64,000 bases of DNA from Alphaproteobacteria bacterium. GTDB taxonomy: Bacteria; Pseudomonadota; Alphaproteobacteria; JANSWW01. A program made the translations under genes and the position numbers. This document shows positions 47,071 to 56,241 of this stretch, in pieces. The stretch is taken from the NCBI GenBank assembly GCA_024743275.1, contig JANSWW010000005.1, positions 220,849 through 284,848 on the forward strand, written 5' to 3'. The notes under the pieces are model-generated. The model was not told where the DNA came from. It was given only the letters and a program-made list of their open reading frames with translations, and searched no databases. How positions within the stretch are numbered: the stretch's first letter is position 1; each line of letters begins with the position of its first letter.

Positions 47071-47874
47071 TCAGCCGACCGCCTGTTTTGGGGCGTTCCC
47101 CAAACTCGTGGACGTGATGCTGCCTTCGAAGGCCTCATCCGCCTCGGCGCCGTAGATCTCCCGGGCCATCTCGTCGGTCAGGTCGCTGGACGGGGCGTCG
47201 AAGACCACCTCGCCCTGGCGCATGCCGATCACCCGGTCGCAATAGGTACGGGCCGTATCCAAAGTGTGCAGATTGCTGATCACCGTGATCTGTTCCTCAC
47301 GGTTGATCGACAGAAGGCTTTCCATCACCAGCCGCGCATTGAGCGGGTCGAGCGAGGCGATCGGCTCGTCGGCGAGGACGATCTTCGGCTCCTGCATCAT
47401 GGCACGGCAGATCGCCACCCGTTGCTGCTGGCCTCCGGATAGCGTCTCAGCGCGCTGCAGCGCCGACTCCGACACACCGAAACGGTCGAGCAGCGAGAGC
47501 GCCTGATACCGCTCTTCCTTGGTGAAGAATTTGAGGCAGGATCGCAGGGTCGATTGGTTGTTCAGGCGACCGAGGATGACATTGGTCAGAACGTCCAGGC
47601 GCGGCACCAGATTGAACTGCTGGAAGATCATCGCGCAGTCCTTCTGCCAGGCCAGCTTGTTGCGGCCCTTCAGTTTCAGGACGTCCACACCTTCCAGAAT
47701 CGCCTCGCCTTCGCTCGCGTCGGTCATCCGGTTGAGCACACGCAGGAATGTGGACTTACCGGCCCCGGATCGGCCGATAATCCCCACCATCTGCGGTTCG
47801 TTGATCTCGAAGGAAACGGCGTTCAACGCCCGGACCGACCCGAAGGTCTTGGTCACGTTCTTGATATGAAGCAT
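47071..47874 (-). CDS. phnC: Phosphonate/phosphate ABC transporter ATP-binding protein
   Basis: 267-residue ATPase: Walker A GRSGAGKSTFLRVLN, signature [16 protein letters not shown], Walker B KIVLADEPIASLDP and the switch His in ISNLHTLDTART. It matches PhnC in length and order. First gene of the phnC-D-E-E (phoCDET-type) operon, with AAAGGTGG before the ATG. No C-P lyase or phosphonatase genes are nearby, so uptake of phosphate or phosphonates is all that can be said. Confidence 0.93.
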   Translation of the reverse strand: MLHIKNVTKTFGSVRALNAVSFEINEPQMVGIIGRSGAGKSTFLRVLNRMTDASEGEAILEGVDVLKLKGRNKLAWQKDCAMIFQQFNLVPRLDVLTNVILGRLNNQSTLRSCLKFFTKEERYQALSLLDRFGVSESALQRAETLSGGQQQRVAICRAMMQEPKIVLADEPIASLDPLNARLVMESLLSINREEQITVISNLHTLDTARTYCDRVIGMRQGEVVFDAPSSDLTDEMAREIYGAEADEAFEGSITSTSLGNAPKQAVG

Positions 47875-47924
47875 GTCACCACCTTTCGACCCAGCGGGTC
47901 TTACAGGTGATGTGTCTCAGAGCG

Positions 47925-47953
47925 ATGACGCTTTTATTTACGTTATGTGACGG
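47925..47953 (-). promoter_or_regulatory. Weak Pho-box-like half sites upstream of phnC
   Basis: On the minus strand CCGTCAC (47953-47947) and GCGTCAT (47931-47925) resemble the CTGTCAT half site of PhoB boxes and are 22 bp apart, twice the 11-bp repeat period. The intervening half site is poor. Suggestive only. Confidence 0.3.
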
Positions 47954-48029
47954 CGCGAAATGAGAAAACCTTATGAGACGATTGAGCTGGAAATTGGTCT
48001 ACCACGGCGGCCGTGAGAGCCTGTAGCGG

Positions 48030-48689
48030 TCAGTCATGGGTGAAGTCCAGGAGGGCATCCGACGTCTTCCCCTTCCTGGCACCGCCCCCTTTCGGCTCGT
48101 CGCCCTCGGATCGGGGCGCATCCGCCTCGGATTCCGCCTCCGCCAGTGCCCGGTAATAGTCTTCGTCGGGTTTGGCGAGGTTCTTCGGCTTGGGCGCCGT
48201 GTCCAACGGCTTCGCTTTGGTCGGTCCCTCCTGCTTGATCCCGCCGGAGAGTTTCGCGATTTCCAGGGCGGCGGTGCAGGCTTCCTTGAATTTCGGGGAG
48301 GCCTTGTACTTCATCGCACCGGCGATCGCCGCCGACGCATCCTTGAGGGCCTTGGTCAGCCCTTCCCTATCGTCTCCCCGCCCAGCCTTGAGCGCGGCGT
48401 GAATCGCCTTGTCCGTCGCCATCATGTAGGCATCGCGCAGCATGTGATCCGCCTGCTGCTGGGTCTGTTTCATGAAATCGCCGGGCAGTTTGGACTTCTT
48501 CAGCGATTCCATCAGCTTTTTGATGACCGTTTCGCACTTCTCGAAATTGCCTTCTTGGGCGAACGGCTCCAGATTCGCGACCCCCTCGGTGAAGGAGCGT
48601 TTCTGGGCCTCGATCTTGGCCGCTTCCGCCTCGGGGTTCTTACCGTTCTGACCTTTTGCCGCTCCGAACATGGTTCCAACCTTCGACAT
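48030..48689 (-). CDS. Lys/Ala-rich helical protein, unknown
   Basis: 219 residues, no signal peptide or TM. The first about 150 residues are predicted helical with regularly spaced charged residues (KKLMESLKKSKLPGDFMKQT), followed by a Pro/Lys/Asp-rich disordered part (about 155-210) and the end DALLDFTHD. I do not know the family. It has a CtrA-type box and a 21-bp palindrome upstream, so it may be cell-cycle or motility related (inference). Confidence 0.7.
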   Translation of the reverse strand: MSKVGTMFGAAKGQNGKNPEAEAAKIEAQKRSFTEGVANLEPFAQEGNFEKCETVIKKLMESLKKSKLPGDFMKQTQQQADHMLRDAYMMATDKAIHAALKAGRGDDREGLTKALKDASAAIAGAMKYKASPKFKEACTAALEIAKLSGGIKQEGPTKAKPLDTAPKPKNLAKPDEDYYRALAEAESEADAPRSEGDEPKGGGARKGKTSDALLDFTHD

Positions 48690-48757
48690 AATCGTTCATC
48701 CGGCGGCCCTCATGACCGAACGGATCGTGAATTATCCGAAAGTCTAGAACATCGTTC

Positions 48758-48772
48758 TTAATACTCTCTTAA
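48758..48772. promoter_or_regulatory. CtrA-type binding site TTAA-N7-TTAA
   Basis: TTAA TACTCTC TTAA is an exact match to the full CtrA box, 69-83 bp upstream of the start of the Lys-rich unknown gene. CtrA in non-Caulobacter alphaproteobacteria mainly controls motility and cell-envelope genes. Confidence 0.55.
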
Positions 48773-48784
48773 GAATTGATTTGG

Positions 48785-48805
48785 TTTTAGGGATATACCC
48801 TAAAA
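48785..48805. promoter_or_regulatory. Perfect 21-bp palindrome
   Basis: TTTTAGGG-ATATA-CCCTAAAA, 8-bp arms with a 5-nt centre, 12 bp from the CtrA-type box on the side away from the gene. Candidate operator for an unknown dimeric regulator. Confidence 0.5.
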
Positions 48806-49150
48806 ATTAGAATTTTTCATACCTCGACGAAAAGACGGATTGCCCCCTACACGGACACTCGCCCCAGGCCGCCTCGCGAGCAATGGCACCGTTTATCGTT
48901 GGTGCCCCCGGGCCGTTGGACCGGTTCAAGGCAGGCTTACTCATTGCTCGGCTCCAGATTTCGATCGGATAGCCGATTTGGTCTTTAGGGAGGGTCGCAC
49001 AACGGACGCGGTCAAAGGGCGGGTCTACAGGAAACGTAGGGGTCCGAAATCGCCCCTTTGCGAGAAAGCCACATCCGATCCGCAGCCAATCGTCCATACT
49101 TCGATTTTTCAAATGATTCTAATATCTTATGGAGCCTATCAGCGGAGAAG

Positions 49151-49227
49151 TGGCGACCCCTGCAGGACTCGAACCTGCAACCTGATGCTTAGAAGGCACC
49201 TGCTCTATCCAGTTGAGCTAAGGGGCC
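49151..49227 (-). tRNA. tRNA-Arg (anticodon UCU)
   Basis: The minus strand folds as a full 77-nt cloverleaf with encoded CCA. The acceptor stem GGCCCCT pairs with AGGGGTC (one G-T pair), the D arm is AGCTCAACTGGATAGAGCA, the anticodon loop CTTCTAA gives TCT, and the T arm GCAGG-TTCGAGT-CCTGC is canonical. It lies between the Lys-rich unknown gene and the cox-type operon. Confidence 0.97.
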
Positions 49228-49302
49228 GCTTGGCCTGGAAGATGTGAACCGGGAGCGGTAAAGAACACGCCCTCCCGTCTTCAATCAAGGCGCTTTTTCG
49301 CC

Positions 49303-49337
49303 AAAAGAAAACCCCCGGACCGCGGACGGCCCGGGGG
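49303..49337 (-). terminator. Intrinsic terminator of the CO-dehydrogenase-like operon
   Basis: On the minus strand a GC stem CCCCCGG/CCGGGGG (arms 49337-49331 and 49318-49312) is followed by TTTTCTTTT. It starts 27 nt after the medium-subunit stop. Confidence 0.85.
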
Positions 49338-49363
49338 CGTGATCAAAGAGGATATGGGGCGGA

Positions 49364-50164
49364 TCAGCCGTTGGCCGCCGCCACCGCGCGCTTCGCCAGC
49401 GTCATCACCAGGCTCGCCCGATAGGCGGCGGAGCCGTGGAGGTCGCTGTTGAGGCCGTCGGCATCGACCGACACACCGTCCAGGGCGTCCGGCGAGAAGC
49501 TTCCGGAAAGGGCGGCTTCCGCGTCGGCGACCCGGAACACGCCGTCCTGGCCGGCACCGGTGACCGCGACCCGCGCGGCCCCGCCGGTCTGGGCGACGGC
49601 GACACCGACCAGCGCATAGCGAGAGGCCGGTTGCGGGAACTTGATATAGGCGGCCTTGTCCGGCACCGGGACGGAGACCTTGGTGACGAGTTCGCCCTCT
49701 TCCAAAGCGGTCTCGAACATACCGGTGAAGAAGTCGTCCACCGGGATCGCCCGCTTGTTGGTATGAACGGTGGCGTTCATCGCCATAAGGCCGGCCGGAT
49801 AACAGGCCGCCGGATCGTTGTTGGCGACCGACCCGCCGATGGTGCCGCGGTTGCGGACCTGCGGATCGCCGATATTGCCGGCGAGCGACGCCAAGGCGGG
49901 GATCTTCGCCTGAACGACCGGGTTGGACGCGACCTCGCCATGGGTCGTCATGGCGCCGATCACGATCGCCCCGCCCTCTTCGGAAATGCCCTTCATCTCG
50001 CCGACCCCGCTCAGGTCGACGAGATCGCTCGGGTCCGCCAACCGCTGCTTGATGGTTGGCAGCAGAGTCATCCCGCCGGCGACCACCGTGGCCTCGTCCC
50101 CGCCCCCCAGCGCGGCGACGGCGTCGGCCACGCTGGTCGGACGGTGATATTCAAAACTGCTCAT
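49364..50164 (-). CDS. coxM: Molybdenum hydroxylase, FAD-binding medium subunit (CoxM-like)
   Basis: 266-residue flavoprotein of the xanthine-oxidase/CO-dehydrogenase family. The two FAD motifs are VVAGGMTLLPTIKQRLADP (near residue 31) and GNIGDPQVRNRGTIGGSVAN (near 100). It passes electrons from the iron-sulphur small subunit to an acceptor. GAGAGGA precedes the ATG. It is last in the S-L-M operon and followed by the intrinsic terminator. Confidence 0.9.
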   Translation of the reverse strand: MSSFEYHRPTSVADAVAALGGGDEATVVAGGMTLLPTIKQRLADPSDLVDLSGVGEMKGISEEGGAIVIGAMTTHGEVASNPVVQAKIPALASLAGNIGDPQVRNRGTIGGSVANNDPAACYPAGLMAMNATVHTNKRAIPVDDFFTGMFETALEEGELVTKVSVPVPDKAAYIKFPQPASRYALVGVAVAQTGGAARVAVTGAGQDGVFRVADAEAALSGSFSPDALDGVSVDADGLNSDLHGSAAYRASLVMTLAKRAVAAANG

Positions 50165-50208
50165 GGTTCTGTCCTCTCACTTGAGTATCCGGTTGAAGCG
50201 CTAGGCCG

Positions 50209-52584
50209 TCAGTCGGCCGCTTGAGACATCTTGGCGTCCTGGATCGCCTGCCACACCTTCATCGGCGTCGCTGGCATCGAGATATCGCGGACCCCCAGCG
50301 GGTTGAGCGCATCCAGCACCGCGTTGATCACCGACGGCGGAGAGCCGATCGCGCCGACCTCCCCGCAGCCTTTGACCCCCAGCGGATTGTGGGCCGCCGG
50401 GACACAATGGTCGTCGACCGTGTAGCTCGGCAGATTGTCGGCCCGCGGCATGGTGTAGTCCATGTAGGAGCCGGTCACGAGCTGCCCGCTCTCGTCATAG
50501 ACACAGCTTTCCAGCAGCGCCTGGCCAATGCCCTGGGCAAGGCCGCCATGGACCTGACCATGGACGATCATCGGGTTGATGATGCGGCCGAAATCGTCGA
50601 CCGCCGTCATGCCCACGACCTCGGTCACGCCCGTTTCCGGGTCGATCTCGACCTCGCAGATGTGACAGCCGCCCGGATAGCTGAAGTTCAGCGGATCGAA
50701 GAAAGCGGTTTCCTCGAGCCCCGGCTCCAACTCCTCGATCGGGTAGTTGTGCGGCACATAGGCGGTCAGGGCGACATCGCCGAAGGCGGTGGTCTTGTCG
50801 GTGCCCGCGACCCGGAATTCGCCGTTCTCGAATTCGATGTCGGCCTCGGAGGCCTCCATCAGATGGGCGGCGATCTTCTTGGCCTTGGCGACGACCTTGT
50901 CGAGCGCCCGGTCGATGGCGACGCCGCCGACCGCGAGCGAGCGGGAGCCGTAGGTCCCCATGCCGAACGGGATCTTGTTGGTGTCGCCATGGGAGATCTC
51001 GACATTCTCCATCGGGATGCCGAGCTTGTCGGCGACCAGCTGGGCGAAGGTCGTCTCGTGGCCCTGGCCGTGGCTGTGCGTCCCGGTGAAGACCGTCACC
51101 GACCCGGTCGGATGGACCCGCACCTGGCCGCACTCGTAAAGACCGGCCCGCGCCCCAAGGGAGCCAACCACCGCCGACGGGGCGATCCCACAGGCCTCGA
51201 CATAGGTCGAGAAGCCGATGCCCCGCAGCTTGCCGCGGGACGCCGCTTCCTGACGGCGGTCCTCGAAGCTCTCGTAGTTGGACAGCTCGATCGCCTTCTC
51301 CATGGTCGCGAGATAGTCGCCGCTGTCATATTGCAGGGCGACCGGCGTCTGGTAGGGGAAGGCGTCCGCCGGGATGAAGTTGCGACGGCGCAGCTCGTCC
51401 TGGGCCAGCCCCATTTCGCGGGCCGCCTTCTCGACGATCCGCTCCAGGAGATAGGTCGCCTCCGGACGGCCGGCCCCGCGATAGGCGTCGACCGGCACCG
51501 TGTTGGTGAAAACCGCCTTCACGTTGGCGAACACGATCGGGGTCGTGTACACGCCGGCCAGCAGCGTCGCGTAGAGATAGGTCGGCACACAGGGCGCGAA
51601 GGTCGAGAGATAGGCGCCCATATTGGCCGTGGTCTCCACCTTGAGCGCCAGGAACTTACCGTTCTCGTCCATCGCCAGCTTGGCGTGGCTCACATGGTCA
51701 CGGCCATGCGCGTCGGAGATGAAGGCTTCCGAGCGATCCGCCGTCCATTTGATCGGCCTGCCGACCTTGGCGGAGGCCCAGGTCACCAGTGCCTCTTCGG
51801 CATAGTGATAGATCTTCGAGCCGAAGCCGCCGCCGACATCCGGGGCGACGACCCGCAGCTTGTGCTCCGGAATGGACAGCACGAAGGCGCCCATCAGCAG
51901 CCGGATCACATGCGGGTTCTGACTGGTGGTGTGCAGCGTGTATTCGCCGGTCGACTCGTCGAACTCGCCGATGGCCGCCCGCGGCTCCATCGGGTTGGCG
52001 ACCAACCGATTGTTGACCAGATCGATCTCGGTCACGTGGTGTGCCTTGGCGATCGCCGCGTCGGCGTCCGCTTCCTCGCCGATGATCCAGTCATAGCAGA
52101 GGTTGGACGACACATCGTCGTGGACCAGGGGCTGGCCATCGCCGAGCGCGCTGCCGGTATCGCTGACGGCGGGCAACTCCTGATAGTCGATCTCCAGCGC
52201 CTCGGCGGCGGCCCGGGCCTGTTCCCGGGTGTCGGCGACGACCATGGCGACCGGATCGCCGACATGGCGCGCCTTGCCCTCGGCCAGCATCGGATGGCGC
52301 GGCTCGGCCATCGGCGTGCCGTCCTTGGAATGGACCTGCCAGCCACAGGGAATGCCACCGAGGTCTTTGGTGTCGTCGCCGGTGAAGACGGCGTGCACGC
52401 CGGGCATGGCTTCCGCCGCGGCCTTGTTGATGCCGTTGATCTTGGCGTGCGCGTGTGGCGACCGGACGATATAGGCATAGGTCTGGCCCGGACGGTTGAT
52501 ATCGTCCGTATACTTGCCGCGGCCGGTCAGAAAACGCTTGTCCTCGACCCGCTTTATCGGCTGGCCAACAGTCATCTTGGTCAT
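50209..52584 (-). CDS. coxL: Molybdenum hydroxylase large subunit, form II CO-dehydrogenase-like
   Basis: 791-residue molybdopterin-cytosine-dinucleotide subunit. The N-terminal domain ([20 protein letters not shown]), [19 protein letters not shown], the GSLGARAG area, [20 protein letters not shown] and the active-site Glu in [20 protein letters not shown] are all in order. The active-site loop reads [21 protein letters not shown] defines form II, not the AYXCSFR loop with Cys of true CO-oxidising CoxL. The real substrate is therefore probably not CO. GGAGG lies 8 nt before the ATG. Confidence 0.93.
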   Translation of the reverse strand: MTKMTVGQPIKRVEDKRFLTGRGKYTDDINRPGQTYAYIVRSPHAHAKINGINKAAAEAMPGVHAVFTGDDTKDLGGIPCGWQVHSKDGTPMAEPRHPMLAEGKARHVGDPVAMVVADTREQARAAAEALEIDYQELPAVSDTGSALGDGQPLVHDDVSSNLCYDWIIGEEADADAAIAKAHHVTEIDLVNNRLVANPMEPRAAIGEFDESTGEYTLHTTSQNPHVIRLLMGAFVLSIPEHKLRVVAPDVGGGFGSKIYHYAEEALVTWASAKVGRPIKWTADRSEAFISDAHGRDHVSHAKLAMDENGKFLALKVETTANMGAYLSTFAPCVPTYLYATLLAGVYTTPIVFANVKAVFTNTVPVDAYRGAGRPEATYLLERIVEKAAREMGLAQDELRRRNFIPADAFPYQTPVALQYDSGDYLATMEKAIELSNYESFEDRRQEAASRGKLRGIGFSTYVEACGIAPSAVVGSLGARAGLYECGQVRVHPTGSVTVFTGTHSHGQGHETTFAQLVADKLGIPMENVEISHGDTNKIPFGMGTYGSRSLAVGGVAIDRALDKVVAKAKKIAAHLMEASEADIEFENGEFRVAGTDKTTAFGDVALTAYVPHNYPIEELEPGLEETAFFDPLNFSYPGGCHICEVEIDPETGVTEVVGMTAVDDFGRIINPMIVHGQVHGGLAQGIGQALLESCVYDESGQLVTGSYMDYTMPRADNLPSYTVDDHCVPAAHNPLGVKGCGEVGAIGSPPSVINAVLDALNPLGVRDISMPATPMKVWQAIQDAKMSQAAD

Positions 52585-52722
52585 GGATTAATCCTCCCTG
52601 ATCGTTCCAGGACCGGACGGATATTCTCGGCGGCGCGTTTGCCGCGCCTTTTGTCTTTCAGGCCGTCCGACCCGCAAAGGACGGCAGGATAGCCGCCCTC
52701 GTATACCTTGAGGCCGCGGCGT

Positions 52723-53208
52723 CTAATCGGCGGCCTGCTTACCCGCCTGCATCGCCTTCGACCCCGCTTCGATCGCCTTGACGATGTTGTGGTAGCCGGT
52801 GCAACGGCAGATGTTGCCCTCCAGCCAATGACGGATGGTTTTCTCGTCCGGGTTGTCGATCGTGTTGGCCAGATCGACGGCGCTCATCACCATGCCGGGC
52901 GTGCAGAAGCCGCACTGCAGACCGTGATGCTCGCGGAAGGCTTCCTGCATGGGATGCAGTTGATCCCCGTTCGCCAGGCCCTCGATGGTGGTGACGTCGG
53001 CACCTTCGGCCTGGACGGCCAGCATCGTGCAGGCCTTCACGGACTTGCCGTTAACATGGATGACACAGGCGCCGCACTGGCTGGTATCACAGCCCACATG
53101 GGTTCCGGTCAGGCGCAGATTTTCGCGCAAAAAGTCGACGAGCAACGTGTTCGGCGCGACGTCGCCGCTCACGGACTTGCCGTTCACCGTCATGGAAACG
53201 GATGCCAT
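52723..53208 (-). CDS. coxS: Molybdenum hydroxylase small [2Fe-2S] subunit (CoxS-like)
   Basis: 161-residue subunit with two [2Fe-2S] clusters. The N-terminal plant-ferredoxin-type cluster has [20 protein letters not shown] plus a further Cys in ACTMLA. The C-terminal cluster has [16 protein letters not shown] and [16 protein letters not shown] 53206-53208 has GGAGG 8 nt upstream and is preferred over an upstream ATG. First gene of the S-L-M operon, in the order also used for form II enzymes elsewhere. Confidence 0.93.
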   Translation of the reverse strand: MASVSMTVNGKSVSGDVAPNTLLVDFLRENLRLTGTHVGCDTSQCGACVIHVNGKSVKACTMLAVQAEGADVTTIEGLANGDQLHPMQEAFREHHGLQCGFCTPGMVMSAVDLANTIDNPDEKTIRHWLEGNICRCTGYHNIVKAIEAGSKAMQAGKQAAD

Positions 53209-53407
53209 GGAATATCCTCCCAAATGATCGCCCCGGCGGCGGCCGCGGCGCTGCTCCCAAGAATACGGGGATGATCCAGGCTTTGCGCCCGCCCCCGCTT
53301 GTTATGGGCGCAGGATCAACACTCGCAGGCCCGCCGTCAAGAACCGCTTTCCGCGCAGGCCCATGCAGCCTCCGGTAAGCTGTTCCGCCCCACCGAAAAA
53401 GATCGGA

Positions 53408-54814
53408 TCACAGGTCGTCGCGGGTCACCAACACGCTGTCGGTGCCGAAATAGCTGTTCCAGGCGAACCAATAGGCGAGATGGCCGGGCAACCGCCCGAG
53501 AGTTTCGCCTTCGGGGCCGACCAAGCGGTCCTCGCCGACGCTCCACACACTCCCGGACTGATCCTCGATCCCGCCATCGGGGGTAGCAGAGAACATTTGG
53601 CTCCTGCGCTGATAGGCCCGAACGGTCCGGCCCGACGCGGCGCCGATGAGAACGACGTCTTCCGGTCCCAGACTATCGTTGAGAACCACGGACCCGCCGC
53701 CCGCGAAAATCTCAAGATCCCAGGCTTTCGAGGCCCCGACCGTGCGCAATCCGAAGACCCGCTGCTTCTGCCTCAGTCGGCTTTCGTCCACCGCCGCCGG
53801 GAACATCAGATCGGGGCTGGCGAAATAGTCCTGATAGACCACGCCGGCCCCGTAATTGCGGTTATGGCCGGTCTCGACGTCGAGCACTTGGGTCTCGGGA
53901 TGTTTCGCCCGCCAATCTGCCCAGGTCGCGGTGACCACCGGCAGGATCGGCAGGTCGACCTTGCGCCCCGCCAGCGCCAGATCGCGCAGGGGCCCGGAGA
54001 CGGGCTCGCCGGTGAACTGGTTCCACACGCTATCTGTCTGACGGTCGTACATCAGCTTGTTCGACCGGTAGAGCAGTCCCGTCGATCCGAAGGTCAGCGG
54101 GCCGTCCACCCCGTCGACCCGGCTCTCGAACAGGATCGCCGCGCCGCACAGGGTGCAGTAGGCTAGTGAGACCGGCACCCCACCGATCACATCGTTCGCC
54201 ATCTCGTGCCAGCCGAGAATCCGCAGGGGATAGGCCCGGGCGTCGCCATTGATCTCGACGCCGAACACCAGATCGTCTTCGTTGAGATAGGCCGCGTCCG
54301 TGCCGGCGATCCAAGGACCGTTGTCGAGCGCCGGGATCCCGTCGACCCGCACCCCGCCCCAGGCCACCTCCTCCAGGCGGATCCCGGCGGTCTCGGGATT
54401 CCATTTCGACGGTCCAATAAACCGTAGAAAAGCCGGGTCGACCCGGGACGCGAAAATAAGCTTGATGTCGCGGTAGACCGGGTGGGGCGTGATCTCAGGA
54501 TGCGCCTCCTGCCACAGCATCCAATCGAACCAGTCGAAACCCTCGTCGAAGCCGGTCAACGCGCGCAGGGCCTCGCGGTAGTCGTTCTCCGCCACCGCGC
54601 GATAGCGGAACCCGAGGATCAGCGCGGGAATGGCCGACGTCACGTCCGCATCGATCAGCTGGCGCAGGGCCTCACGGATCTCGGGCTCCTGGCCATGGGT
54701 GGCCTGATAGATGATCTTGCCGGTCTCGGGACCGAGGACGTCCATCGTTTCCGCGTGGGCGCCGGAACCGGCCGCGACGGCCGTTGCAACGAGCACTGCG
54801 CGAAAGAATGACAT
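53408..54814 (-). CDS. DUF3179-domain secreted protein
   Basis: 468 residues with a signal peptide (RAVLVATAVAAGSGAHA, then ETMD). DUF3179 occupies most of the mature part: ALDNGPWIAGTDAAYLNEDD, LVFGVEINGDARAYPLRILG, VSLAYCTLCGAAILFESRVD, LTFGSTGLLYRSNKLMYDRQ, DSVWNQFTGEPVSGPL. The conserved Cys pair in YCTLCGA and the His/Trp of WHEMAND suggest a metal or redox site, but no function of the family is established to my knowledge. Isolated between the cox-type operon and the hydrolases. Confidence 0.88.
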   Translation of the reverse strand: MSFFRAVLVATAVAAGSGAHAETMDVLGPETGKIIYQATHGQEPEIREALRQLIDADVTSAIPALILGFRYRAVAENDYREALRALTGFDEGFDWFDWMLWQEAHPEITPHPVYRDIKLIFASRVDPAFLRFIGPSKWNPETAGIRLEEVAWGGVRVDGIPALDNGPWIAGTDAAYLNEDDLVFGVEINGDARAYPLRILGWHEMANDVIGGVPVSLAYCTLCGAAILFESRVDGVDGPLTFGSTGLLYRSNKLMYDRQTDSVWNQFTGEPVSGPLRDLALAGRKVDLPILPVVTATWADWRAKHPETQVLDVETGHNRNYGAGVVYQDYFASPDLMFPAAVDESRLRQKQRVFGLRTVGASKAWDLEIFAGGGSVVLNDSLGPEDVVLIGAASGRTVRAYQRRSQMFSATPDGGIEDQSGSVWSVGEDRLVGPEGETLGRLPGHLAYWFAWNSYFGTDSVLVTRDDL

Positions 54815-54921
54815 GGCCGAACCCTCGAAGCTTCAAAACACCCACGTCGAGGATGGCGCCCCGCCTGCCTCCGCGCAAAACACGCGTCAACACGGCTCTG
54901 TGATTGACCTATGGGTCGGGG

Positions 54922-55623
54922 TCAGGCCGTGAGCCACTCCCGCATCGCGGCGTTCACCTGATCCGGCTCTTCCACCGTCGACAGGTGACCGCAATTCTCG
55001 ATCACCACGAGGCGCGACCCGGGGATGAGATTGGACATCTCCTCATGGGCGTCGAGCGGGGTCAGCATGTCCTGCCGGCCGCACAGGACCAGGGTCGGAA
55101 GGTGGAACGAGGTCAGACTGCACCGGGCATCGGGACGGCCGAGAATGGCCTTCTGCTGGCGGAGAAAGGCATCCTTGCCGACCCGCTCCGCCATCGCCAT
55201 GACCCCGTTGGTCATCAGGCTGTCCTCGAGATTGTGGGGATGCAGCATCAGCGGCAAAAGGCGCGGCGTCACGCCCTTGAACTGCCCCTTCTGGGCCAAT
55301 TCGATGAGGCCCCTGCGGCGGCCTTTCTGCTCGGCGGTATCGGGGCGGGCGGAGGTGTCGATCAGGGCCAGCCGGGTCACCCGCTCCGGCGCCTTGCGCA
55401 TCACCGCGAGCGCCACATAGCCGCCCATCGACAGGCCGGCCAGGGCGAAGCGCTCCGGCGCCGCGTCCAGAAGGCGGTCGGCCATGGCGTCCAAACCATC
55501 GTCTTGCAGGGTATCGGCGACCGTGATGTCGGCCAGATCGCCCAACTCCTCGATCTGAGGGCGCCACAGCCATTCGTCACACAGTAGACCCGGGACCAGA
55601 ACCAGGGGCGTTCTATCGCTCAC
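54922..55623 (-). CDS. Alpha/beta-fold hydrolase
   Basis: 233 residues. LVLVPGLLCDEWLWRPQIEE is the oxyanion segment, ALAGLSMGGYVALAVMRKAP the nucleophile elbow with Ser, TLVLCGRQDMLTPLD the acid and IENCGHLSTVEEPDQVN the His. GTG 55621-55623 overlaps the isochorismatase stop (GTGA), so they are translationally coupled; the longer frame to 55719 would run far into that gene. Paired with an amidohydrolase-type partner but the substrate is unknown. Confidence 0.87.
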   Translation of the reverse strand: MSDRTPLVLVPGLLCDEWLWRPQIEELGDLADITVADTLQDDGLDAMADRLLDAAPERFALAGLSMGGYVALAVMRKAPERVTRLALIDTSARPDTAEQKGRRRGLIELAQKGQFKGVTPRLLPLMLHPHNLEDSLMTNGVMAMAERVGKDAFLRQQKAILGRPDARCSLTSFHLPTLVLCGRQDMLTPLDAHEEMSNLIPGSRLVVIENCGHLSTVEEPDQVNAAMREWLTA

Positions 55624-56159
55624 TTGATCAGCTCCAAGAAAGGCTTGAACTCGGGGCGGTCGCTGCGCCCGAGCCATTCGAACAACACCATTTCCGACGT
55701 GACGACCCCGCCACCGCACGATTCGAACCGGACGAGCGCCCGGTCCCGGTTCGCGGGATCGCGGCTGCCGATGGCATCTGCGCAGAGATGGGCGTGATAG
55801 CCGTGCCCGAGCGCCCCCAATGCCGTTTGCAGGACGCAGACATGGGCCTCCATTCCGGCCAGGATCACCATGTCGCGCCCCGTTTCGGCGAGCGCATGTA
55901 GGATTTCCGGCTCCAGAGTCGCGTCGAAATGAGTCTTGGCCAGCGCCGGCGCCGGCAACAGGTCCTCGATTTCCGAAACCGTCCCACCAATCGAGCCAGG
56001 GGCCTGTTCGGTCGCGAGCACAGGCACACCCAAATGGACCGCGCCGCGGATCAGGCGCTTGGTCCGGTCGATCGCCCCTTCCGCGCCCGCGATCGACGGA
56101 GCGAGCCTTTTCTGTATATCCACGACCAGCAGAACAGAGCGGTCCGCTTCAAGTTTCAT
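55620..56159 (-). CDS. Isochorismatase-family (cysteine) hydrolase
   Basis: 179 residues with the cysteine-hydrolase triad: Asp in LLVVDIQKRLAP, Lys in ALAKTHFDATLEP and Cys in GMEAHVCVLQTALGAL. The family includes nicotinamidases, ureidoacrylate and N-carbamoylsarcosine amidases; short YcaC-like members such as this one are of unclear substrate. The two-gene operon with the alpha/beta hydrolase faces away from the helicase gene across a 390-bp region full of repeats. Confidence 0.87.
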   Translation of the reverse strand: MKLEADRSVLLVVDIQKRLAPSIAGAEGAIDRTKRLIRGAVHLGVPVLATEQAPGSIGGTVSEIEDLLPAPALAKTHFDATLEPEILHALAETGRDMVILAGMEAHVCVLQTALGALGHGYHAHLCADAIGSRDPANRDRALVRFESCGGGVVTSEMVLFEWLGRSDRPEFKPFLELIK

Positions 56160-56166
56160 TATCCCT

Positions 56167-56216
56167 CACCCACAATGTCACCCACAGTGTCACCCTACCT
56201 TGTCACCCTACTTTAT
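56167..56216. repeat. 12/13-bp tandem repeat upstream of the isochorismatase gene
   Basis: Four head-to-tail units: CACCCACAATGT (56167-56178), CACCCACAGTGT (56179-56190), CACCCTACCTTGT (56191-56203), CACCCTACTTTAT (56204-56216). They begin 7 nt before the isochorismatase start codon, so they form its 5' leader. Confidence 0.85.
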
Positions 56217-56241
56217 CGCCCCACAGCCTCGCGGGCGTCTC

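Larger units (their letters stand above)
48690..49150. other. Gene-poor gap of about 460 bp
   Basis: The AT-rich first 110 bp hold the CtrA-type box and a palindrome. The remainder (about 48830-49150) shows no frame that I trust: the longest frames lie opposite or run into the tRNA and lack ribosome sites or recognisable domains. No repeats of the tRNA 3' end, integrase or attachment-like duplication are seen. Confidence 0.6.

Noticed and set aside
43219..47874. A full phosphonate-degradation (C-P lyase) locus
   Set aside because: Only transporter genes are present; no phnG-M, phnX or phnA-type genes are seen on either side.
48807..49112. 101-residue minus-strand frame between the tRNA and the Lys-rich gene
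   Set aside because: No ribosome site, no domain, and composition unlike the neighbouring proteins.
48840..49247. 135-residue frame ending in a stretch like SGDPCRTRTCNLMLRRHLLY
   Set aside because: This is the well-known artefact of translating the antisense of a tRNA gene; it overlaps tRNA-Arg and has no ribosome site.
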